DNA of 38,362 nt from Nitrospira sp. CR1.2. GTDB taxonomy: Bacteria > Nitrospirota > Nitrospiria > Nitrospirales > Nitrospiraceae. The position numbers were made by a program, and so were the translations under genes. Shown piece after piece: positions 32,290 through 38,362 of the stretch (positions are counted from its first letter, which is position 1; each line of letters starts with the position of its first letter). The stretch spans positions 1 through 38,362 of the forward strand of contig WIAG01000036.1 of the NCBI GenBank assembly GCA_014055495.1. Reading direction: 5' to 3'. The notes under the pieces are model-generated. The model saw only the letters and a list, made by a program, of their open reading frames with translations. It did not search any database and had not been told where the DNA came from.

Positions 32290-33357
32290 CTACTTTCTCG
32301 ACACGTCCTCGACAATTTTCGTCCACAACCCTTGGGGGCCGAACAACGTGGTGCTGACCTGATCCCATCCGCCGAGCTCCGCAATGGTGAACAGCCGGGC
32401 CGGTAGGGGCAGTGCGGTTCCTGAGGCAGGAGCCGCCGCGCCACGATCCAAGGGCCGGAATCCCAGCTCGATAAAGGCGGCCTGCGCTTCTGGTCCATGG
32501 AGAAAGGCGACAAACGCCTCGGCCAGATCCTTGGCCTTATGACGATCAGCGTAGGTGTCGACCACCGCCGCCGGATTTTCGATCCACACGGTTTCGGCGG
32601 GCACGATGATCTCGTAGGGGCGGCCGCTCTTCACGCGGGGCAACAATTCGTTTTCATAGGTCACGATGACATCGCCGACGCCGCGTTCGAAGGTGGTCAC
32701 CGATTCCCGCCCGCTCTTGTCCATGACCTTCACGTTCCGTTGGATGCGGGTGAGGAGGTCGACCGCCTGTGTGGTGGCGGCGTCGGGAGCCAGGGGTTTT
32801 CCGGCCGCGCGTTGTTCGGCGAGTTTCACCCCGGCCCCATAAATCGCGATCACATCCCACATGGCACCGCCGGAGGTTTTGGGATTGGGATACAGGACCT
32901 CGATGCCGGGACGCGCCGCATCTTCCCAGCCCTTGACCCCCTTCGGGTTGCCCTTCCGGACTCCGAGGGCGACGACCGACGCGGAGATCATGCCCCCGTG
33001 TGGACCTTTTCGCCAATCATGGGTGATCAGACCGGCTTTGACGACTTGATCGACATCGCCCTCCAACGAGAGCACGGCGACATCCGCATCGAATCCCCCG
33101 ATAATCGCGCGAGCTTGGGCTCCGGAGGCGCCGTAGGAGCTGCGGATCCGCACATCCTGTCCCGTCTTCTGCTTCCAATGGCGTTGAAAGGCAGGGATGA
33201 TGCGGCGCTCATAGGCTTCCTTCGGCACGCTGTAGGCCGCCAAAATCAAATCACGGGTTTCGGCTTGTGCCGGAGCCGGCCCGAAGCTGAAGAGCGAGCA
33301 TGCGACGACGATGATCGACAGGAGCAGGCTGGTAGCCGGACGGCCGATGGTAGGCAT
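32290..33357 (-). CDS. cysP: Sulfate-binding periplasmic protein
   Basis: 355 residues. The signal peptide is at 1-32 (SLLLSIIVVACSLFSFGPAPAQA). The mature part follows the sulfate-binding family: LILAAYSVPKEAYERRIIP, SYGASGAQARAIIGG with the sulfate-contacting Ser/Gly loop, ADVAVLSLEGDVDQVVKAG, GNPKGVKGWEDAARPGIEV, and PNPKTSGGAMWDVIAIYG. It delivers sulfate to CysTW. Sbp and CysP are close relatives with overlapping specificity for sulfate and thiosulfate, so either name is possible. The ATG overlaps the rrf2 stop by one base (TAATG), implying coupled translation. Confidence 0.93.
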   Translation of the reverse strand: MPTIGRPATSLLLSIIVVACSLFSFGPAPAQAETRDLILAAYSVPKEAYERRIIPAFQRHWKQKTGQDVRIRSSYGASGAQARAIIGGFDADVAVLSLEGDVDQVVKAGLITHDWRKGPHGGMISASVVALGVRKGNPKGVKGWEDAARPGIEVLYPNPKTSGGAMWDVIAIYGAGVKLAEQRAAGKPLAPDAATTQAVDLLTRIQRNVKVMDKSGRESVTTFERGVGDVIVTYENELLPRVKSGRPYEIIVPAETVWIENPAAVVDTYADRHKAKDLAEAFVAFLHGPEAQAAFIELGFRPLDRGAAAPASGTALPLPARLFTIAELGGWDQVSTTLFGPQGLWTKIVEDVSRK

Positions 33358-33797
33358 TAGGATCCTTCCGCCAGTTTGGTATGGGCAAATCGGCTTAATG
33401 TGTAATGGTCGAGAATGTTGGCAATGGCATCACGGACTTCTCCCATGGCCTGTTGCAGCGGGCAGGCCGCTTTGGCGGCATAGGGGCAGTCGGCGCATTT
33501 CTGGTAGGCTGTTTTGCTGACGCAGCTGATCGGCGCCAGCGGTCCGTCCAGAATGCGGATTACTTGGCCCAGCGTAATGTCGTCGGGGGACTTGATCAGG
33601 GCGTAGCCGCCACGAATGCCACGGCGACTGGCCAGCAGGCCGGCGCGTTTGAGTGCCAGCAGAATCTGTTCGAGAAACTCGACAGGGATGTTCTGCCGCT
33701 CGGCGATCTCATGGCGCTGAAGCACGCGGCCTCCGTAGGTGTCGCAGAGTTCCAGCAGCGCGCGGAGCCCATATTCACTCTTCTTGGAGAACTTCAT
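33357..33797 (-). CDS. Rrf2-family transcriptional regulator heading the sulfate operon
   Basis: 146 residues. The winged helix-turn-helix is at 1-70 (KKSEYGLRALLEL, EIAERQNIPVEFLEQILLAL, GIRGGYALIKSPDDITLGQV). A Cys cluster sits in the C-terminal half at C92, C101, C104 and C112 (SCVSKTAYQKCADC), the region where IscR-type members hold a [2Fe-2S] cluster. An Fe-S or redox sensor is therefore likely. It is the first gene of the operon and is translationally coupled to cysP, so it probably represses its own operon in response to cysteine, sulfur or Fe-S state, as CymR and IscR do for related genes. Promoter at 33837-33865. Confidence 0.88.
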   Translation of the reverse strand: MKFSKKSEYGLRALLELCDTYGGRVLQRHEIAERQNIPVEFLEQILLALKRAGLLASRRGIRGGYALIKSPDDITLGQVIRILDGPLAPISCVSKTAYQKCADCPYAAKAACPLQQAMGEVRDAIANILDHYTLSRFAHTKLAEGS

Positions 33798-33836
33798 GGC
33801 CTTTGAAGTTGTCTAGTGAGTTGCTCAAGATTTGGG

Positions 33837-33865
33837 AGAATAAACCAGCGCGTGCCACGATTCAA
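33837..33865 (-). promoter_or_regulatory. Promoter of the rrf2-cysPTWA operon
   Basis: On the minus strand, -35 TTGAAT (complement of 33860-33865), a 17-base spacer and -10 TATTCT (complement of 33837-33842). The expected start is near 33830, giving a leader of about 30 bases. An imperfect inverted repeat with TTGA/TCAA ends at 33803-33828 lies between the start point and the ATG and could be the Rrf2 operator; that part is weak. Confidence 0.55.
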
Positions 33866-33956
33866 GCAATTCGATGGCAAGGAAACGGAGAAAAAATCCG
33901 CGCCGCTTCATGGCACGTTCGGCGCTGCAACCTATTGAAATCGGAGCTTCCATTTC

Positions 33957-33986
33957 TTGACACCCTGTAATCGTTCTTGCTAGCTT
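33957..33986 (+). promoter_or_regulatory. Promoter of glyQ
   Basis: A perfect -35 TTGACA (33957-33962), an 18-base spacer and a poor -10 TAGCTT (33981-33986). It is placed about 57 bases before the GTG start of glyQ and diverges from the cys operon promoter. The leader is too short for a T-box. Confidence 0.5.
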
Positions 33987-34042
33987 CAGGCCTGCTTTTC
34001 ATCCGTCATCACGAGCTGACCGCAGCTAGATCTGGACATCCG

Positions 34043-34963
34043 GTGAATTTTCAAGACCTCATTTTGACCCTGCATCGCTTTTGGGCGGACCGCGGCTGTG
34101 TCGTACATCAACCCTATGATTTGGAAATGGGCGCAGGGACGTTCCATCCTGCCACGTTTCTGCGTGCTCTCGGGCCGGAACCCTGGCGCGCTGCCTATCC
34201 GCAGGCCTGCCGCCGTCCGACCGACGGGCGCTACGGCGAAAATCCCAATCGCATGCAGCACTACTACCAGTATCAGGTGGTGCTGAAGCCGGCGCCGGAC
34301 GACATTCAGGGCCTCTATCTCGAAAGCCTCAAGCAGCTCGGCATCGACCCGAAGAAGCACGACATCCGCTTCGTGCAGGACGATTGGGAATCGCCCACGC
34401 TCGGTGCCTGGGGATTGGGCTGGGAAGTCCGTCTCGACGGGATGGAGATTACCCAGTTCACCTATTTCCAGGAGATCGGCGGGATTCCGCTCAATCCGAT
34501 CACCGGCGAGATCACCTACGGGACCGAACGCATCGCAATGTATCTGCAGCAGGTCGATAACGTCTACGATCTGCAGTGGACCGACGGCGTGACCTACGGG
34601 GATGTCCATCATCGCAGCGAAGTCGAGTTTTCCCGCTACAACTTCGAAGAGGGAGAGGTGCCCATGTTGATGGCCACCTTCCAGGCCTTCGAAGGGGAAT
34701 GTCAGCGTCTGCTCGAAAAGCAGTTGACCTTGCCGGCCTACGACTACTGCATCAAGACCTCGCACATGTTCAATTTGCTCGACGCGCGTGGCGCGATCAG
34801 CGTCACCGAGCGGACGTCCTATATCGCGAGGGTGCGCGCGTTGGCACGGCGTTGCGCCGAATCGTATCTGGCCGATCGGCAGGCCATGGGGCATCCCTTG
34901 ATCAAGCAACCAGGTCGGGCAGGGAAGCACACCACCGGCCGCTCACCTGTGACCAGGAAGTAG
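34043..34963 (+). CDS. glyQ: Glycine-tRNA ligase alpha subunit
   Basis: 306 residues from GTG 34043. It is the catalytic subunit of the bacterial alpha2-beta2 glycyl-tRNA synthetase, which charges tRNA-Gly. The start [19 protein letters not shown] followed by [20 protein letters not shown] is near-identical in style to known GlyQ. Class II motif 2 is in [20 protein letters not shown], and [19 protein letters not shown] and [20 protein letters not shown] follow. The frame is open to a TTG at 33977, but that lies before the predicted transcription start, so the GTG is chosen. glyS follows after 20 bases. Confidence 0.96.
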   Translation: MNFQDLILTLHRFWADRGCVVHQPYDLEMGAGTFHPATFLRALGPEPWRAAYPQACRRPTDGRYGENPNRMQHYYQYQVVLKPAPDDIQGLYLESLKQLGIDPKKHDIRFVQDDWESPTLGAWGLGWEVRLDGMEITQFTYFQEIGGIPLNPITGEITYGTERIAMYLQQVDNVYDLQWTDGVTYGDVHHRSEVEFSRYNFEEGEVPMLMATFQAFEGECQRLLEKQLTLPAYDYCIKTSHMFNLLDARGAISVTERTSYIARVRALARRCAESYLADRQAMGHPLIKQPGRAGKHTTGRSPVTRK

Positions 34964-34983
34964 CCCGCGGATCGTATTCGACC

Positions 34984-37185
34984 ATGCCATCCAAAAAAAC
35001 CATGACCAAGACTGCTTCACGTGCGAAGAAGTCCGCTTCCCGCGCACGAGCCAAGACTCCGGCGACGACCGAATTGCTGCTTGAAATCGGGACCGAGGAA
35101 TTGCCCTATCAGTTTGTGGCCCCGGCCTTGCGCGCCTTGCAACAATCGGCCGAGACCTTGTTGACAGACCTGCGGCTGACCTGCGACTCGGTGCGGACCA
35201 TGGGCACCCCGCGTCGGCTGGTGTTGTTGGTGGAAGGTTTGGCCAGGCAGCAAGCCTCGGCGGTGAAAGAAGCCATGGGGCCGTCAAAAGCCGTGGCCTT
35301 CGACCAGTCGGGTCAGCCCACGCGGGCGGCCATCGGGTTTGCCGCCGGCCAGGGCGTGCCCGTCGAGTCGCTGCTCGTTCGGCAGACGCCCAAGGGCGAA
35401 TACCTCTTTGCCGTGAAGCAGGAGAAGGGGCAGGCAGTGGCGACGGTGCTGACGCAGGCATTGCCGCAGTTGCTGGCGAAGTTGTCGTTTCCGAAGGCCA
35501 TGCAGTGGAATCAGACCGGTGTGCGTTTTGCCAGGCCGGTGCGGTGGTTGGTGGCCCTCTGCGGCGGAACAGTCCTGCCGATTCAGTTCGCAACAATCAA
35601 GGCCGGCAATCTCAGCCAGGGGCATCGGGTGCTGGGGGCGAAGGTGTCCAGCCCGAAGGGCTTTGTGGTCACGTCGATCGCGCATTATGTGAAAGAGACC
35701 GAACGTCACAGCGTGATCGTCGATCAAGACCGGCGGCGGGCCATGATTCTCGATCAACTGGCCTCGCTGGCCAAGTCCGCGCGCGGGCATGTGCACCAGG
35801 ACGACGAATTGCTGGAGCAGGCCGTGCACATGGTGGAATGCCCGCTGACGATTTTGGGTTCCTTCAAGCCGCACTATCTTGCGCTCCCAAAAGAAATTCT
35901 GATGACCTCAATGAAAGAGCACCAGGGGTATTTCTCCCTCGTGGACTCGAAGGGTGCGTTGCTGCCGAACTTCCTCGCGGTCACGAATATGAAGTTGGCC
36001 AACATGCAGCTGATCGGTGAGGGCAACGAACGGGTGCTGGCCGCCCGCCTGGCCGACGCGAAGTTCTTCTTCGACGAGGACAGGAAGACGTCACTGGTCG
36101 ATCGTGTGGCGAAGCAATTGGCGGTCACCTTTCACCAGAAGCTTGGCAGCCTTCACCAGAAGACCCAGCGGGTCGTCGCCATGGCGGAGCACGTGGCTTG
36201 TCAGGTGGGAGATGAGCAACTGCGGCAGGAGTGCCGGCGCGCCGCTGAACTCAGCAAGGCCGATCTGCTGACCGGGATCGTCGGAGAGTTTCCGACCCTG
36301 CAAGGGATCATGGGCGGCGAATACGCGACGCATGACGGTGAATCTCCCGTCGTCAGCGCGGCGATTCGCGAGCAGTATATGCCCCGCGCCATGGAAGGGG
36401 AGTTGCCGGAGTCCTTGGCCGGCAAGGTGCTGTCGCTGGCCGATCGATTGGATAGTATCGCGGGATTTTTCCTGGTCGGTCTGGTCCCGAGTGGCTCCGA
36501 AGATCCCTTCGCGCTTCGACGCCATGCCACAGCCATCGTGCGCATTCTGATCGAGGGCCGGTTACGTGTGAATCTTGCGCAAGCCGTGCACGCGGCTCAG
36601 GAGGTGTTGGCGGGTCAGCATGTGGCGGCTGCGCCTCAGACGGGCAAAGGCGGGGCGCCGGACGTGATCGGCTTTCTCTTTGAGCGGGTCCGCTTCTACG
36701 GCAAGAGTACGCACCAATTGCGCGATGATGTCATGGAGGCCGTCCTGAAATCAGTCGATCGCGTGAGCATCGACGTGGTGGACCTGTTCGACAAGATGAA
36801 GGCCCTCCAGGAGATCACCAAGCGGCCCGAGTTCGATCCGTTGATCGTCGGGTTCAAGCGCGCCCACCGGTTGACGGAAAAAGAGCAGTGGGATCGGAAG
36901 CCGGTGGAATCCGGGTTATTCCGGGAGGCCGCCGAGACCGCTCTGCATCACACCGTCCGGAGCAGTCAGGAGGACTATCGCGCGGCGATGGGGCAGGGGC
37001 AGTATGGGCAGGCGCTGGACGTGCTGGTTCGCATGAAGGGACCGATCGACGATTTTTTTAACGCGGTCATGGTGAATGCCGAGGATCCGGCGATCCGCGG
37101 GAATCGACTGTCGCTCTTGAAAGAGGTCGACGATTTGTTCATGTCATTCGCTGATTTCTCCCAGATTGTGGTACAAGGGACATAG
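34984..37185 (+). CDS. glyS: Glycine-tRNA ligase beta subunit
   Basis: 733 residues from ATG 34984. The beta subunit binds tRNA-Gly and is needed for charging with GlyQ. TELLLEIGTEELPYQFVAPA is the family start. TMGTPRRLVLLVEG, FPKAMQWNQTGVRFARPVRW, EILMTSMKEHQGYFSL and NERVLAARLADAKFFFDED follow in order; the C-terminal DALR/anticodon-binding helices end the protein. It is a little longer than usual because of a Lys/Arg/Ala-rich N-terminal tail of about 28 residues (MPSKKTMTKTASRAKK). The reading frame extends 408 bases upstream into glyQ but that portion is not homologous. ATG 35002 is an alternative start that would shorten the tail. Confidence 0.95.
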   Translation: MPSKKTMTKTASRAKKSASRARAKTPATTELLLEIGTEELPYQFVAPALRALQQSAETLLTDLRLTCDSVRTMGTPRRLVLLVEGLARQQASAVKEAMGPSKAVAFDQSGQPTRAAIGFAAGQGVPVESLLVRQTPKGEYLFAVKQEKGQAVATVLTQALPQLLAKLSFPKAMQWNQTGVRFARPVRWLVALCGGTVLPIQFATIKAGNLSQGHRVLGAKVSSPKGFVVTSIAHYVKETERHSVIVDQDRRRAMILDQLASLAKSARGHVHQDDELLEQAVHMVECPLTILGSFKPHYLALPKEILMTSMKEHQGYFSLVDSKGALLPNFLAVTNMKLANMQLIGEGNERVLAARLADAKFFFDEDRKTSLVDRVAKQLAVTFHQKLGSLHQKTQRVVAMAEHVACQVGDEQLRQECRRAAELSKADLLTGIVGEFPTLQGIMGGEYATHDGESPVVSAAIREQYMPRAMEGELPESLAGKVLSLADRLDSIAGFFLVGLVPSGSEDPFALRRHATAIVRILIEGRLRVNLAQAVHAAQEVLAGQHVAAAPQTGKGGAPDVIGFLFERVRFYGKSTHQLRDDVMEAVLKSVDRVSIDVVDLFDKMKALQEITKRPEFDPLIVGFKRAHRLTEKEQWDRKPVESGLFREAAETALHHTVRSSQEDYRAAMGQGQYGQALDVLVRMKGPIDDFFNAVMVNAEDPAIRGNRLSLLKEVDDLFMSFADFSQIVVQGT

Positions 37186-37199
37186 CGGATGGTGAACGT

Positions 37200-37718
37200 T
37201 TGGACGCGACTTCTGAGAGCTTCCCTCAGTCGCCCGAAGCACGTGACGCGGCTCAAGTAAGGGCGGCGAAAGTCCGGCGGTTTGCGTCCGGCATCAGCGT
37301 CGTCATGATGGTGGTGTGCAACGCGGTGTTTCTCTTCGGCATCTGGGCGACCGGCCTGAGTTTCGAACGGCTGGTGCGGACACCGGATATCTATGATTCC
37401 AGACAAGACATTTGCCTGCGACTGGCCTACCGGCATGTGCCGGGCTCGGAAAACCCCGTGCAGTTCTGTTCGGAGTGGCTCAACCTCGCCGACCCGACCG
37501 GCAAGACCCATACGTTTCAGAAAGACGCGCAACTTAAGCAAGGTGCAGACGGAACGTATTATTTCGACTATGGACCGTTCGTGGACTACCGGCTGTTTGC
37601 GGTCGGCGCGTTCGTGGTGGGCATCATCGTGTGCGGCATTCGCGTGACCAGACACGTCGTCAACCGCTATCGTATGCGATTGGAAGCCGCCGCCCGCCCA
37701 TCGGTCCCGACTCATTGA
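37200..37718 (+). CDS. Two-span inner-membrane protein of unknown function
   Basis: 172 residues, starting at TTG 37200; no other start in frame lies before the first membrane segment, and GGTGA is 4 bases upstream. Transmembrane segments are at about 29-50 (SGISVVMMVVCNAVFLFGI) and 131-149 (RLFAVGAFVVGIIVCGI). About 80 residues between them are extracytoplasmic if the Arg-rich N-terminus is inside. That loop holds two Cys (DICLRLAYRHV and QFCSEWLNL) that could form a disulfide. The family is not recognised. It is between glyS and ppdK, 14 and 25 bases away, and probably co-transcribed with them. Confidence 0.7.
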   Translation: MDATSESFPQSPEARDAAQVRAAKVRRFASGISVVMMVVCNAVFLFGIWATGLSFERLVRTPDIYDSRQDICLRLAYRHVPGSENPVQFCSEWLNLADPTGKTHTFQKDAQLKQGADGTYYFDYGPFVDYRLFAVGAFVVGIIVCGIRVTRHVVNRYRMRLEAAARPSVPTH

Positions 37719-37743
37719 CCTCATAGCAGAAGGAGAGCGTCGC

Positions 37744-38362
37744 GTGGCCAAGAAATATGTCTATTACTTCGGAGATGGAAAAGCCGAGGGCAAAGGCAAC
37801 ATGAAGGAATTGCTCGGCGGCAAGGGCGCCGGCCTGGCCGAGATGACCAATCTCAACGTGTCCGTGCCCCCCGGATTTACGATCTCCACCGAGGCCTGCG
37901 TCGAATACTACAAGCGCGGCAAGGCGTATCCTCCGGGCATGATGGACGAAGCGTTGCACGCCCTCAAGAAGATCGAACGATCGATGAAGGCCGGGTTCGG
38001 CGATCCGGACAATCCCTTGCTGGTCTCCGTGCGTTCCGGCGCCCGCGCATCGATGCCGGGCATGATGGACACCGTGCTGAACGTCGGGTTGACTACCAAG
38101 ACGGTCCATGGGCTGGCCATCAAGACCAAGAATGAACGGTTTGCTCAAGACAGCTATCGCCGCTTCATCAGCATGTTCGGCAGCATCGTCATGGGCATCA
38201 ATCGCGAACATTTCGAAGACATTCTCAAACACAAAAAGCGGGATCTCGGAGTCACGCAGGACACGCATCTCGATGCCAAGGCGCTCAAGGAACTGGTCGT
38301 CAGTTTCAAAGAGCTCGTGAAGGAAGAAACCAAGCGGGATTTCCCGGACGATCCGCTCGAAC
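37744..38362 (+). CDS. ppdK: Pyruvate, phosphate dikinase, N-terminal part (runs off the window)
   Basis: 206 codons are visible from GTG 37744, preceded by AAGGAGAGCG; the gene continues past the end. It interconverts pyruvate, ATP and phosphate with phosphoenolpyruvate, AMP and pyrophosphate. The ATP-grasp start is typical: KKYVYYFGDGKAEGKGNMK, LLGGKGAGLAEMTNL, VSVPPGFTISTEACVEYY, then LLVSVRSGARASMPGMMDTV, which holds the nucleotide-binding residues, and SYRRFISMFGSIVMGI. The phospho-His and PEP-binding domains are outside the window. In chemolithoautotrophs the enzyme usually runs toward PEP for gluconeogenesis. Confidence 0.96.
   Translation, partial: MAKKYVYYFGDGKAEGKGNMKELLGGKGAGLAEMTNLNVSVPPGFTISTEACVEYYKRGKAYPPGMMDEALHALKKIERSMKAGFGDPDNPLLVSVRSGARASMPGMMDTVLNVGLTTKTVHGLAIKTKNERFAQDSYRRFISMFGSIVMGINREHFEDILKHKKRDLGVTQDTHLDAKALKELVVSFKELVKEETKRDFPDDPLE

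Noticed and set aside
32497-33360. Rightward open frame of 287 codons opposite cysP
   Set aside because: It is the antisense of a clear sulfate-binding protein gene; its translation shows no family motif and GC-rich coding often leaves the opposite strand open.
33912-33925. GG-N10-GC spacing resembling a sigma-54 promoter before glyQ
   Set aside because: The -12 side lacks the TT of TTGC, and a better sigma-70 -35 box follows at 33957; housekeeping glyQ is an unlikely sigma-54 target.

Overview
The window is a GC-rich chromosomal segment of a Gram-negative bacterium. It carries LptD outer-membrane assembly, a lipoprotein, alpha2-beta2 glycyl-tRNA synthetase (glyQ/glyS), FabI and pyruvate phosphate dikinase. 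Gene content and style (tandem DUF507 genes, many GAF/REC/sigma-54 regulators, frequent GTG and TTG starts) fit the genus Nitrospira. That assignment is an inference from family knowledge; nothing here was searched.

Layout. 1-6807 (+) is housekeeping: the last codons of accD, then folC overlapping lptD, a small secreted protein, trxA with its own promoter, and recN. 6813-15232 (-) is a signalling island read right to left: a 1429-residue hybrid protein, a soluble GAF histidine kinase, a sigma-54 response regulator that starts one base after the kinase stop, and a response regulator with a degenerate HD-GYP domain. 15533-19171 (-) holds a secreted protein with the copper ligands of peptidylglycine monooxygenase, a secreted SnoaL-like protein, a PP2C phosphatase broken by an 8-G run, and a DEDD exonuclease. 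19300-24579 (+) holds a cyclophilin-like protein, two DUF507 proteins, a TPR lipoprotein, Bcp peroxiredoxin, a small membrane protein, an Ig-like/pseudo-HAD protein, fabI and a secreted YD-repeat protein. 24944-28711 (-) is a three-gene surface-glycan operon: beta-propeller glycan protein, glycosyltransferase, membrane SGNH protein. 29433-33797 (-) is a sulfate-uptake operon headed by a Cys-rich Rrf2 regulator: rrf2, cysP, cysT, cysW, cysA. 34043-38362 (+) holds glyQ, glyS, a membrane protein and the start of ppdK.

Two copies of a palindromic, MITE-like repeat lie at 24577-24837 and 29242-29435. Their TA-flanked ends supply the stop codons of the YD-repeat gene and of cysA.

The strongest candidate for something undescribed is the hybrid protein at 10943-15232. 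Its order is receiver, PAS, histidine-kinase-like region without the phospho-acceptor His, two PilZ domains, a LuxD-like alpha/beta hydrolase that appears to have lost its catalytic triad, and a class I methyltransferase. It sits beside a kinase/sigma-54 regulator pair and a degenerate HD-GYP regulator, which suggests a c-di-GMP-linked two-component circuit with a methyltransferase as output. No tRNA, rRNA, CRISPR array, transposase gene or phage gene was seen.
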